Shown: one piece after another, positions 1 to 8,065 of the stretch
Layout: the number at the start of each line of letters is the position of its first letter
How positions within the stretch are numbered: the first letter of the stretch is position 1
Origin: Lachnospiraceae bacterium
Lineage (GTDB): Bacteria; Bacillota; Clostridia; Lachnospirales; Lachnospiraceae
Reading direction: 5' to 3'
Assembly: GCA_024687205.1 (NCBI GenBank)
Contig: JAILES010000031.1
Location: 1 to 42,630, forward strand
Length of the DNA: 42,630 nucleotides
Notes under the pieces: generated by a model
Database searches by the model: none
The model's input: only the letters and a program-made list of their open reading frames with translations
What the model was told of the DNA's origin: nothing
Made by a program: the position numbers and the translations under genes

Positions 1-714
1 CTCGATATTCTTAACGGGATTTCTGCTGAAGTTAAGATCTTCGAGATCTTTCAGACCCTCTATCGGAGACAGGTCCGTTATGGAATTAACAAAGATCTCA
101 AGATAAGTGACTTCCGGAACATATCTGATCATCGAGATATCATTCAGTCCGGAATTATCAACCATTATCAGTACTTTCAGCTCGTGCATGTATTGGAGAA
201 AACTCAGATCGTGCACGGGATTGTGTCCCAGATCTATGCCCACCATATCCCTGCAGTATTTCAGATAATATGCATCTTCATCTTTAAAAGGCTGATCCAG
301 ACTGCCTCCCCTGAAAGTAGAAAAAGCCACTGCATCGGTACGGAGTTTTCTTCTCGAAAACTGTATTTCCCAAATCATGCGTATCCCGGGAAACTCGTCC
401 TGCAGCTTCGCATAGTCCTCGTTTTCAAGACCGCAGTCTGTCATCGTTACTTTCTTAAGTTCCGGCATCTTCGCAAATACTTTTTTCATATCGCACTTAC
501 TTAAGTTTATACCGGATATATCTATCTCGCGTGCATATAAGGGAATCAGCCTGTCGCCGAGTTTAACAGTGTTCCCGGGGCCTTCCTCGATGCTGACTGC
601 AGGGGATTCGACACTCTCCCCGGTCTCTTCGGCCGTCACATCTCCCTCTGCCGATACCTTCATCGGCAGTGCAAGCAGTATGCATATCATCAGCAGGATC
701 AAGCGTCTCATCAT
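1..714 (-). CDS. Secreted leucine-rich-repeat protein, 3' end cut off by window edge
   Basis: The reading frame opens with ATGATG at 714 and stays open to base 1, giving 238 residues without a stop. The N-terminus (MMRRLILLMICILLALP then MKVSA-E) is a typical Sec signal peptide. A short acidic linker follows, then leucine-rich repeats with recurring patterns such as LSFLQYMHELKVL, LSPIEGLKDLEDLNFSRNPV and VTYLEIFVNSITD, in the style of the 22-25-residue bacterial LRRs. The gene starts 9 nt after the stop of the alpha-galactosidase gene, so it is probably the last or a late gene of the same transcript; the ribosome-binding site is weak. It is probably a surface or secreted binding protein; the ligand cannot be told. 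The C-terminus, and any anchor, lies outside the window. Confidence 0.8.
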   Translation of the reverse strand, partial: MMRRLILLMICILLALPMKVSAEGDVTAEETGESVESPAVSIEEGPGNTVKLGDRLIPLYAREIDISGINLSKCDMKKVFAKMPELKKVTMTDCGLENEDYAKLQDEFPGIRMIWEIQFSRRKLRTDAVAFSTFRGGSLDQPFKDEDAYYLKYCRDMVGIDLGHNPVHDLSFLQYMHELKVLIMVDNSGLNDISMIRYVPEVTYLEIFVNSITDLSPIEGLKDLEDLNFSRNPVKNIE

Positions 715-723
715 CCGTCAGTC

Positions 724-2934
724 TCAGCCTTCCGTTACAAGGTGTATAAGCAGTCCTCTGAAATCACCGTTCATAGCCGGTATCACAAGTCCGGCATTCA
801 TCAGCGTATCACCTCTGAACGCAGTTTCGCAGAAGTCTTTCTCTTCCGCACTTTCTGTATCAAAGCGTTTAAGTCTGTATGTCTTATCCGGATCAAGACC
901 TGAAAGTCTCACGATCCTCGAATGATAATTTGCTCTGCCCATCACCTGTATAAAAGTCAGCAGTGCTTCTTGTTTATCCTTGGACACACACATCCAGGCA
1001 TCCCACATCCTGTTCGTATTGTAGGAACCTATCCTGTAATAATCTCCCTTTGCCACCAGCTCGTGATAGCTGTGATACATGGCTATCTGTGCAGGTATCA
1101 TCTTTCTGTCGGCTTCGGGTATCTTCGTTATATCCAGCTCATAACCGAAGGTCCCGGCCAGAGCCACATATCCCCTTGTTTCAAAGGGTGTTACTCTTCC
1201 TACCGTATGATTGGGACAGTCACTGACATGCGCACCCATAGCGGACAGAGGATAGATCAGCGCCGTGCCTTCCTGTATCGATAGCCTCTCTATCGCATCC
1301 GTATCATCGGAACACCATATCTGCGGACTGTAGTAAAGCATGCCCGGGTCAAAACGTGCACCGCCGCCCGAACAGTTTTCCAGAAGCAGCTCGGGATATC
1401 TGCTTATGAGTCTTTCCTGAAGTTCATATACCGCAAGCACATATCTGTGGGAAAGCTCTCCCTGCCGGTCTGCGGGCAGTTCCATGCTTCCGAGATCTGC
1501 AAGCTGTCTGTTCATATCCCACTTCACATATTCTACATTCGCGGAATCAAGCACCGAGGACACTGCATCAAAAACGTAGTCCCTCACTTCTTTTCTCGTG
1601 ATATCCAGTACATACTGATTCCTGCATAGTCCTGCAGTTCTGCCGGGTACCGCTATAGCCCAGTCTGGATGCGCCCTGTAAAGTTCCGAATCCGGAGACA
1701 CCATCTCGGGTTCAAACCATATGCCGAACTTAAGGCCAAGGGCATTCACCCTCTCAACCAGCTTCTTAAGGCCGCCCTTCAGTTTATCTTCATTGACCGT
1801 CCAGTCTCCGAGAGCCCTGTTATCATCGAAACGGTTTCCAAACCAGCCGTCATCCATCACAAGCATCTCTATCCCGCTTTTTGCTGCCTGCGCTGCGATA
1901 CTTACAAGCTTATCATCATCAAAATCAAAGTATGTTGCTTCCCAGTTGTTGATAAGAACAGGTCTCGGAAGATCACGGTATTTTCCTCTTATCAGATGAT
2001 CACGGTACAGATCGTGGAAGGTTCTGCTCATGCCTCCGAGTCCTTCGGAAGAATAGACCAGCACTGCTTCCGGAGCGGTGAACTCTTCTCCCGGTGAAAG
2101 CTTCCATTCGAAATCATCTTCTCCTATACCGGCCATCACCCTCAGGTTATCAAACTGCCCGTTATAAACGGTAACCTGAAAGTTACCCGAATAGATCAGA
2201 TGTACTCCGTACACCTCACCGCTTTCCTGACTTATGTTCTTTGACGCTATGCCGATAAAAGGCTGATGCTGATGTGAAGTTTCACCCCTGTTGGAAGAAA
2301 CGCCGTGGAAACCTTTTCCTATGGGACTGATATCTATATGTCTCTCTCTGGCCCAGGTTCCGTTAAGTGTGATCAGGGAATACTCCCTGTTATCCATATC
2401 AAAGGCCGCCGACAAAACTCTCTCGAGATAAAGCTCTTTATCCGAAACATTCTTTACCGTAACACTCCTTATCACGGCATCGTTATCATCAAAGATGCTG
2501 TAGGACAGCTCTGCCTCTATTCCCGCGATATCGTCCGCAAGCTTTATCACCAGGCTTTCAGCCTTATCTCCGAAGGTTGCAGGAAGTCCTTTCAGTTTTT
2601 TCTTATTCTTGAGGATCTCGTGGGAAACGTATCTCAGTTCGCAGACTCTGTAGCCTTCGGAAGTCCTTAGCTTAAATGCATCTCCCCTGAAATCACCTGT
2701 TCCGTGAGTCGGATATTCCATGGGAAAGCAGTCCATAAAACACAGCTTGTCCCTCGCATTTGAATCCGGGGTATAGGGGTTTTCCTTTACCCTGAGCAGC
2801 TGCGAGGCATCATCGGCTATTCGTTTTCCGAAATAGGAATGTCCGAGATACCCGTCTGCCACTGCCATGCAGTAAGACACTTTCCCGGTATCTATCTTAA
2901 AACTCATATTTCTTTCATCATAAGTGATCCCCAT
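724..2934 (-). CDS. GH36 alpha-galactosidase
   Basis: A 736-residue enzyme that hydrolyses alpha-1,6-galactosyl side chains, here presumably from galactomannan or raffinose-type oligosaccharides in the cytoplasm (no signal peptide). The family-36 fold is visible: N-terminal beta-supersandwich, then a TIM barrel containing MDDGWFGNR, WFEPEMVSPDSELY, YVKWDMNR with the nucleophile Asp at about residue 473, NCSGGGARFDPGMLYYSPQ, and CSDDTDAIER with the acid/base Asp at about residue 543. Length fits the tetrameric bacterial GH36 type (about 730 aa). I choose ATG 2934 over GTG 2937 because GGAGG lies 5 nt upstream of it; this ribosome-binding site overlaps the stop of the GH2 gene, suggesting translational coupling with the beta-mannosidase. 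Confidence 0.95.
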   Translation of the reverse strand: MGITYDERNMSFKIDTGKVSYCMAVADGYLGHSYFGKRIADDASQLLRVKENPYTPDSNARDKLCFMDCFPMEYPTHGTGDFRGDAFKLRTSEGYRVCELRYVSHEILKNKKKLKGLPATFGDKAESLVIKLADDIAGIEAELSYSIFDDNDAVIRSVTVKNVSDKELYLERVLSAAFDMDNREYSLITLNGTWARERHIDISPIGKGFHGVSSNRGETSHQHQPFIGIASKNISQESGEVYGVHLIYSGNFQVTVYNGQFDNLRVMAGIGEDDFEWKLSPGEEFTAPEAVLVYSSEGLGGMSRTFHDLYRDHLIRGKYRDLPRPVLINNWEATYFDFDDDKLVSIAAQAAKSGIEMLVMDDGWFGNRFDDNRALGDWTVNEDKLKGGLKKLVERVNALGLKFGIWFEPEMVSPDSELYRAHPDWAIAVPGRTAGLCRNQYVLDITRKEVRDYVFDAVSSVLDSANVEYVKWDMNRQLADLGSMELPADRQGELSHRYVLAVYELQERLISRYPELLLENCSGGGARFDPGMLYYSPQIWCSDDTDAIERLSIQEGTALIYPLSAMGAHVSDCPNHTVGRVTPFETRGYVALAGTFGYELDITKIPEADRKMIPAQIAMYHSYHELVAKGDYYRIGSYNTNRMWDAWMCVSKDKQEALLTFIQVMGRANYHSRIVRLSGLDPDKTYRLKRFDTESAEEKDFCETAFRGDTLMNAGLVIPAMNGDFRGLLIHLVTEG

Positions 2935-2943
2935 CACTGCCTC

Positions 2944-5445
2944 CTATACATATGAATCACGGAGTGTAAATACCTGCAGCTGTTCCATCAGCGCTTCCGC
3001 GTTCTCTATCGTGCCTCCGCTGATGCTGCTCTTTTCTATCCTTATGACCACAGGTCTTCCTTTATGCAGATCAAAAGCGTTATCCGAAAATCTCGCATCC
3101 GCTTCCTTCAGATCCAGCCATACGAAGGGCACGAACACCTCCGCACTGAGCGTTATATCAAAATGATCCTCTGTCTCTTCCACGCTTACTTCAGGTTTTG
3201 CATCGGAAAGCGTGAGCTCTTTATAAGGTACCGCTACGGCACTCTCCCTCTGCACATATCCGTTGGGATACTCAAACTCGGCCAGCACGTATACTTCCCT
3301 GGGATCCCTTCCGTTCAGCTGTCTGGAAAGATCTCTCGTTAAACCTTTTGCTGCTGTTCCCGCATTGCTCCTTATATCCTCGGCAAAATGCAGCAGTTCT
3401 TTTCCGTCTGTACTGACAAGAGCTGTCTTTAGCCTTATCACCATGTCATCCATGCCGTCGTTAACGACCCAGGGTGTAACGTGGTTTCCGTCTATGCAGA
3501 TGCTTGCTGCCACCGGTGCATAAAAACGCTTTGCCATATACATCAGCATCTTCCATCTGCCGTAATAATCCACTGCCGACCAGCTTGCTACGGGCCAGTT
3601 ATCGTTATACTGCCAGAACAGCGTGCCCATGCAGACTCCCCTGTTTCTGCGCATATGCTCGACTGCAGTCTTTATGGTAATGCCCTGCATTATCTGGCTC
3701 ACATAGATCAGCTGCTCGAAATCCTTCGGATAACGGAAATTCTCCGAGATGTAATTCATTATCTTGGTGTTGCCTTTTTTATCTTTCTGATGGGCTTCCA
3801 TCACCGGTGAGAAGATATTGCGGTCTCCCGGTTCGGTATAGGTCTTCACGGTCTTAAGACCCGGAAAGGACTGGAAACCGAATTCGGAAAGAAAACGGAA
3901 TTTATGCGCAGTGAATTCGTTGTATGCTTTGCCTCCGTGCCATACATCCCAGTAATGCTGGTCTCCGCGGGTCTCATCATCGGGATCATCAAAGCATCCT
4001 CCCGAAGAAGGTGACGAAGGCCAGTAAAAGGTCAGTTCATCCTCTGCACGTACAGTTTTCGGCAGTATGTATTCAAACATTTTAATATAATCAGCCTTAA
4101 GCGCGGGTGCTTCGTTCTTTACTTCATCCCAGTTGCACCACGCCGTCTCCAGCTCGTTGTTGCCGCTCCACATACCGAGACAAGCGTGGTGTCTCAGACG
4201 TCTCACGTTGTCCTTTACCTCGGCAACTATGCTCTTTTCAAAAGAGGGTGTCAGGTCATATACATTGCAGGTGAACATCAGATCCTGCCATACTATGAGT
4301 CCGTATTCATCGCAGAGATCATAGAACCTGTCCGAAGGATAATAACCGCCGCCCCAGATCCTGATGCAGTTGAAGTTCGCATCCCTTGCGCTCGAAAGCA
4401 GCATCTTTATGCGTTCTTCATCTATCCTCGAATAGATCGCATCCTCGGGTATCATGTCCGCACCGAATGCAAACATCTTTATACCGTTTATCACAAAGCA
4501 GAACTCTTCCCCGGTTTCGTCCTTTTCCCTGCTGACCGTAAGAGTACGCAGACCTATCCTCAGTTTCTTTTCATCATAGATCTTGTCAGCTTTTTTCACC
4601 GTTATCTTTACATCATAGAGAGGCTGCGGTCCCATTCCGTTAGGCCACCAGTACTGGGGATCGTTGATATCCACAGTCAGTTCGTTCTCACCTTTTTTGG
4701 TAATGTGCGCGCCGTTGCCGCTCATCCTTGTCATCACTGTCACATCCGGTTCACCGCTCACGGATACCACCAGCTCTACGGGTATCACATCGGTATACTC
4801 AAGTATCGGATCCACGTAAAGCTTTACGTGCCCGTCAATGTGCTCCTGGAAAATAAAGACTTCACTGATCCTCACTTTGGAATAGGCTTCAATACAGATA
4901 TCGCGAAAGATACCAATATCGGGAAGCTGCGGACCCCAGTCCCAGCCGAAGGATGAATGCGGCTTTCTTAAATAGCTTGTGCCCGGCATGGAGCCGTTTG
5001 CAAAATAATGTATCTCCTTGCCCGGAGTAGCTTCCACTTCCCTGATGAACTTCAGCGGCGAGTGGAAAAGTATCCTCAGTTCGTTGGCGCCCATGCGCAG
5101 CTTATCCTTTACGGATATGCGTATGGTCCTGTGCATGTTCCTTACACGGCTTAAACGTTTTCCGTTCAGGAAGATCTCGGCTACGGTATCAAGTCCGTAG
5201 AATACCAGTTCCACTTCATCTTCGGAAAGTATCTCCCCTCCGAGAGAAAAATTCGTAATGAATTCATAATCCTTCTCCAGTACCGGAAGGACTTTTTTCT
5301 CATTCTCCCTGTAATAGGGGTCCTCTATCACATGATTCTCCAAAAGCACGCTCAGCACCGAGCAGGGAGGAGCCGCTTCATAAAAGATATTCTCCTCGCA
5401 TTCCCTCATTTTCCATCCGTTTTTGCACAGATTCTGTCTTGTCAT
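2944..5445 (-). CDS. GH2 beta-mannosidase
   Basis: An 833-residue glycoside hydrolase family 2 enzyme, most like beta-mannosidases, which release mannose from the non-reducing end of manno-oligosaccharides. Seen in order: the jelly-roll sugar-binding domain with HSSFGWDWGPQLPD, an immunoglobulin-like domain with QYWWPNGMGPQPLYD, then the TIM barrel with CIRIWGGGYYPSDRFYDLCDEYGLIVWQD, MWSGNNE (acid/base Glu at about 431) and FLSEFGFQSFP (nucleophile Glu at about 521). There is no signal peptide, so it acts inside the cell on imported oligosaccharides. ATG 5445 is preferred over ATG 5460 because AGGAG is 7 nt before it. The gene begins 5 nt after the Nudix stop. Its GH36 neighbour makes galactomannan the most economical substrate; a related GH2 specificity cannot be excluded. 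Confidence 0.92.
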   Translation of the reverse strand: MTRQNLCKNGWKMRECEENIFYEAAPPCSVLSVLLENHVIEDPYYRENEKKVLPVLEKDYEFITNFSLGGEILSEDEVELVFYGLDTVAEIFLNGKRLSRVRNMHRTIRISVKDKLRMGANELRILFHSPLKFIREVEATPGKEIHYFANGSMPGTSYLRKPHSSFGWDWGPQLPDIGIFRDICIEAYSKVRISEVFIFQEHIDGHVKLYVDPILEYTDVIPVELVVSVSGEPDVTVMTRMSGNGAHITKKGENELTVDINDPQYWWPNGMGPQPLYDVKITVKKADKIYDEKKLRIGLRTLTVSREKDETGEEFCFVINGIKMFAFGADMIPEDAIYSRIDEERIKMLLSSARDANFNCIRIWGGGYYPSDRFYDLCDEYGLIVWQDLMFTCNVYDLTPSFEKSIVAEVKDNVRRLRHHACLGMWSGNNELETAWCNWDEVKNEAPALKADYIKMFEYILPKTVRAEDELTFYWPSSPSSGGCFDDPDDETRGDQHYWDVWHGGKAYNEFTAHKFRFLSEFGFQSFPGLKTVKTYTEPGDRNIFSPVMEAHQKDKKGNTKIMNYISENFRYPKDFEQLIYVSQIMQGITIKTAVEHMRRNRGVCMGTLFWQYNDNWPVASWSAVDYYGRWKMLMYMAKRFYAPVAASICIDGNHVTPWVVNDGMDDMVIRLKTALVSTDGKELLHFAEDIRSNAGTAAKGLTRDLSRQLNGRDPREVYVLAEFEYPNGYVQRESAVAVPYKELTLSDAKPEVSVEETEDHFDITLSAEVFVPFVWLDLKEADARFSDNAFDLHKGRPVVIRIEKSSISGGTIENAEALMEQLQVFTLRDSYV

Positions 5446-5449
5446 CTCT

Positions 5450-6073
5450 CTACTCCTCATATCTTAAAAATGCAAATGGATCCGCAGGATCCGCCTTCAG
5501 AAACTGCATCATCAGAAGCGCCATGCGAAGGGATATCTTCTCCTCTTTCAGTATGCGGCGTACTTCCTTTTTGTCTGCAGTCAGTACTTCTATGGTCTCC
5601 CATTCCTCGGGATGTATGCTCCCGTGTCCGGAAGCATAACCGAATACAGGTACACAGCTTTCATCCGTAAAACCCTGTCCCATATAGAAGTCTTTTTCAA
5701 ACAGTCCGCTTTTGTCTTTCACAACTTCAAGGATCATGCCGGTTTCCTCATCCATCTCCCTCACGGCAGCTTCTTCGGGAGTCTCCCCCTCATCGATAAG
5801 ACCTGCGGGAAGCTCATACATATAGGCTCCCACAGGATAGCGGTACTGCTTTATCAAAACCAGCTGTCCCGGATCATCTTTTAAAACCGCATAGATGAAC
5901 ATGCCTTCGGCCCTGCTGCCTTCGCTTTTGATCTTTATCCTGTCTGCCGGATTTCTGGACACAAAATAATAGTCGAATTCTTTTCCGGAATCCGCTACTG
6001 CATCCATGTGAAAGAAATTAAGATGTTTATTCTCGAAAAGGGGCTGGATCCCCTTATATTTCCTATTCTCCAT
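5450..6073 (-). CDS. Nudix hydrolase, ADP-ribose pyrophosphatase-like
   Basis: A 207-residue Nudix protein that should cleave a nucleoside diphosphate linked to another moiety. The complete Nudix box GX5EX7REUXEEXGU is present in the stretch from [13 protein letters not shown] to REMDEETGM, and the downstream [13 protein letters not shown] resembles the ADP-ribose pyrophosphatase (NudF-like) subgroup. Its ATG overlaps the end of the HD-GYP-like gene by 11 nt, with GGAAGG just upstream, and it lies 5 nt before the beta-mannosidase gene, so it appears to sit inside the same transcript. A link to sugar breakdown could be removal of ADP-sugars or sugar nucleotides, but that is only inference; the substrate cannot be read from sequence. 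Confidence 0.88.
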   Translation of the reverse strand: MENRKYKGIQPLFENKHLNFFHMDAVADSGKEFDYYFVSRNPADRIKIKSEGSRAEGMFIYAVLKDDPGQLVLIKQYRYPVGAYMYELPAGLIDEGETPEEAAVREMDEETGMILEVVKDKSGLFEKDFYMGQGFTDESCVPVFGYASGHGSIHPEEWETIEVLTADKKEVRRILKEEKISLRMALLMMQFLKADPADPFAFLRYEE

Positions 6074-7217
6074 CGTTCCTTCCGGGGCGCTTTATGACCT
6101 TCGCTTCTCCGGTCTTCAAAGCTTCCTGGTATTTTTTATACTCTTCGGTCATCACGTAACGGTTGTCCATGGTCTTAACAACATCGACTATCTGCATTTT
6201 CTCAAATACCTTTCCCTCGGAAAGGTTATAAATCTTGTTGTCCTTGTAGGAAAGCACGAAAGGTCTCAGTATATCATCGGGATTCTCGGTAAGCACTATA
6301 CCTTTTGTCCCGTCGGTGAACACCACCGAACATCCCACCGGTACTATATTAACTGCCTTTGCAAGGGCAGCTACCACCTGCTGGTTAATGTGATGTGCGG
6401 GATGATGCAGATATTTGTAGGCTGCTATATCGGACTGCGGTTCTTCGCCGTACTTCATTGCTGTCATCTGGTCAAATACATAGGCGCACTTAAGGGTTTC
6501 CACCTGGTAATCCGGTGTCTTCACATCAGGCATACCGTTCATATCCCTGAGATCACGGAGAAGATAGGAGATATCCTTCATCACCTCGGATTCAAGGTCA
6601 CAGTTTTCCCTTATCATACGGTAACCTTCCTCCCTCTTGAGGGCGATCAGTTCCATATCATCTTCCGTAAGGTCCGCAGTCTTCTTGCGTGCCACCGAAT
6701 CGGGGATCTCAAGGCTGCCTATATCGTGCAGCAGGGCAGCCATCACGGTATAACGCTGCTGGGTCTTGGACTGGGGCGCGAGTGCCGCATAGATCGAAGC
6801 AGAAAGGATCGCGGTATTTAAGGAATGCTTATAGACATTATCCTCGGGACTTCTTAAATTCTGGGTAAAGGTAAGCTTGCTGCCGCTGCTTTTGCCGAAA
6901 AGCCTCAGCACGTCATTACACAGCGATTCCAGCTTGGAAGGCTGCCTTCCGTCCCTTATATCATTCATTATCTCCTGAAGTGTAAAGACAGACATTGTCT
7001 GAAAACGTTCGAATTCGCGGTCTTCCTCAGTCATGGGCGGCAGCGGTTCCGCCGGCTCAAGCACATAGATACCGATCAGGTTGAAATTCCTGATGCTCGT
7101 AATCCCCTGTGCGGTAAGCTTTGTGTCCCTGTCATAGAGCAAAACTCCGCGCTTATTAAAGATAGGCTTCGCCAGCCTCATACCTACTTTCAGTTCATCA
7201 GCAGGAACAAACATCAT
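6063..7217 (-). CDS. HD-GYP-like protein with degenerate GYP motif
   Basis: A 384-residue cytoplasmic protein. Residues 1-55 resemble the small N-terminal domain of HD-GYP proteins ([21 protein letters not shown]). The HD domain follows: [11 protein letters not shown] with His131 and ALLHDIG with His164-Asp165. In c-di-GMP phosphodiesterases the HD pair is followed by HDIGK and later by HHExxDGxGYP; here the Lys is replaced by Ser and the second motif is reduced to RDMNGMPDV at about 224-232, so a binuclear c-di-GMP site is doubtful. The C-terminus (250-384) still follows the HD-GYP pattern ([21 protein letters not shown]). The gene heads the Nudix-GH2-GH36-LRR run and diverges from the Tad pilus operon. 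Start ATG 7217 has an AGGGGG-type site 8 nt upstream. Confidence 0.8.
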   Translation of the reverse strand: MMFVPADELKVGMRLAKPIFNKRGVLLYDRDTKLTAQGITSIRNFNLIGIYVLEPAEPLPPMTEEDREFERFQTMSVFTLQEIMNDIRDGRQPSKLESLCNDVLRLFGKSSGSKLTFTQNLRSPEDNVYKHSLNTAILSASIYAALAPQSKTQQRYTVMAALLHDIGSLEIPDSVARKKTADLTEDDMELIALKREEGYRMIRENCDLESEVMKDISYLLRDLRDMNGMPDVKTPDYQVETLKCAYVFDQMTAMKYGEEPQSDIAAYKYLHHPAHHINQQVVAALAKAVNIVPVGCSVVFTDGTKGIVLTENPDDILRPFVLSYKDNKIYNLSEGKVFEKMQIVDVVKTMDNRYVMTEEYKKYQEALKTGEAKVIKRPGRNDGE

Positions 7218-7247
7218 TCCGATAACCCCCTAAGCAAATATATGACT

Positions 7248-7253
7248 ATTATA
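7248..7253 (-). promoter_or_regulatory. Possible -10 element for the HD-GYP/galactomannan run
   Basis: A consensus TATAAT is read on the minus strand 31 nt before the HD-GYP start. No good -35 is seen at 16-18 nt spacing, so the promoter is weak or activator-dependent, if real. Confidence 0.35.
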
Positions 7254-7300
7254 CTCCGTTTTTGCTATAAATTCCACAGCTTTTTATCCCGATGGTGTTT

Positions 7301-7327
7301 AAGTTTGTTTAAAACTTGTTTACAAAC
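7301..7327. promoter_or_regulatory. Two adjacent AT-rich inverted repeats, possible operator
   Basis: AAGTTT-GTTTA-AAACTT (7301-7317) is followed at once by GTTT-AC-AAAC (7318-7327), ending 4 nt before the -35 of the Tad promoter and lying between two divergent transcripts. The position suits a regulator controlling one or both operons; the regulator is unknown. Confidence 0.3.
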
Positions 7328-7331
7328 CCTC

Positions 7332-7360
7332 TTGTCAATTTCACTTTCCTTTGCTATCAT
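7332..7360 (+). promoter_or_regulatory. Promoter of the Tad pilus operon
   Basis: TTGTCA at 7332-7337 and TATCAT at 7355-7360 are separated by exactly 17 nt, a good sigma-A arrangement. It would start transcription near 7367 and leave a leader of about 130 nt before the first gene. Confidence 0.55.
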
Positions 7361-7374
7361 CCATAGCAGGTCGG

Positions 7375-7443
7375 GACAGCATCTGCTGTCAGCCAATCTC
7401 CGTTTCCATGACCGGACAGTCGGTCAAGATTCCCCAACGGAAT
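7375..7443 (+). other. Structured 5' leader: three small hairpins
   Basis: Three perfect short inverted repeats follow each other in the predicted leader: GACAGC-ATCT-GCTGTC (7375-7390), GACCG-6 nt-CGGTC (7410-7425) and ATTCC-CCAAC-GGAAT (7429-7443). None is followed by a T-run, so this is not an evident terminator. I compared it by eye with the class I c-di-GMP riboswitch and found no match. Function unknown. Confidence 0.3.
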
Positions 7444-7497
7444 GCAGTTCAATATATGTTTTGTGTGTCTGATACTGTTGTTTTTATGGAGGATGTG

Positions 7498-7902
7498 ATG
7501 ATTGGTCTTGCAGTTATTATCCTGACTGTGCTGGCGGCGGTCTTTGATCTCAAAGACGAAAGGATACCGAACGAGTTAAATCTTGCAGGTATCTTTACCG
7601 GTCTCATCATCAGACTGATAAGAGCCGGTCCCGGCGGATTACCCGCTGCAGGCTTAAGCGTCGCGGCAATGTTTACTATTACATTTCTTTTATTCTTAAC
7701 GCATGCACTGCGTGGCGGAGACGGAAAACTCCTTTGTGCCATCAGTGCGATCATGGGCTTGGTACCCGGATGCCGTATTCTGATAACGGCACTGGTCATA
7801 TCGGTCCCCGCAGGTCTCATCAAACGCATTGTGACCTCAAAATCCCCAACTACCATACATTTTGCGGTACCTGTATTTATTTCTGTACTTTTATGGCTTT
7901 AA
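7498..7902 (+). CDS. Prepilin peptidase, TadV/CpaA type (A24)
   Basis: A 134-residue polytopic membrane peptidase that should process the Flp prepilin and TadE-like proteins before pilus assembly. The two catalytic Asp regions are visible: FDLKDERIPNELN near the N-terminus and ALRGGDGKLL in the middle; the usual GxGD reads RGGD here. About four hydrophobic segments fill the rest. I choose ATG 7498 because GGAGG ends 5 nt before it; the frame is open further upstream (from 7351), but that part overlaps the predicted promoter and leader. It is the first gene of the Tad operon. A second peptidase of the same family lies at 14906. Confidence 0.85.
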   Translation: MIGLAVIILTVLAAVFDLKDERIPNELNLAGIFTGLIIRLIRAGPGGLPAAGLSVAAMFTITFLLFLTHALRGGDGKLLCAISAIMGLVPGCRILITALVISVPAGLIKRIVTSKSPTTIHFAVPVFISVLLWL

Positions 7903-7982
7903 GAAAGGCTCACCGCAGGAAAGGAGGTGCTTACAGATACTATACCGGATAATTTAAAACGGGCTACTAAATAATGTATCAG

Positions 7983-7998
7983 GGTTCCTTCGGGAACC
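7983..7998 (+). other. UUCG-tetraloop hairpin between tadV-like and tadZ-like genes
   Basis: GGTTCC-TTCG-GGAACC forms a 6-bp stem closed by the very stable C(UUCG)G tetraloop. There is no T-run, so it is more likely an mRNA stability or processing element than a terminator. Confidence 0.45.
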
Positions 7999-8015
7999 GG
8001 ATTAAGTGACTATCA

Positions 8016-8043
8016 GGGGCGGAGACTCCTATCACTCCGTCCC
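8016..8043 (+). other. Hairpin just upstream of the tadZ-like ribosome-binding site
   Basis: GGGGCGGAG (8016-8024) pairs with CTCCGTCCC (8035-8043), 9 bp with one G-U and a 10-nt loop. It ends a few bases before the AAGGAG of the next gene, where it could shape translation or decay. No T-run follows. Confidence 0.4.
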
Positions 8044-8065
8044 TTCCAAAAAAAGGAGAAACACA

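Noticed and set aside
4186..4956. 256-codon open frame on the plus strand
   Set aside because: Antisense to the catalytic part of the beta-mannosidase; no ribosome-binding site or family match.
7367..7497. c-di-GMP class I riboswitch before the Tad operon
   Set aside because: The conserved core of the class (the GAAA tetraloop arm and the CGCAAAGCC-type junction) is not found by eye.
7919..7970. Possible small gene after a perfect AAAGGAGGTG
   Set aside because: No ATG, GTG or TTG stands 5-10 nt after the site; a GTG inside the site gives only 15 codons.
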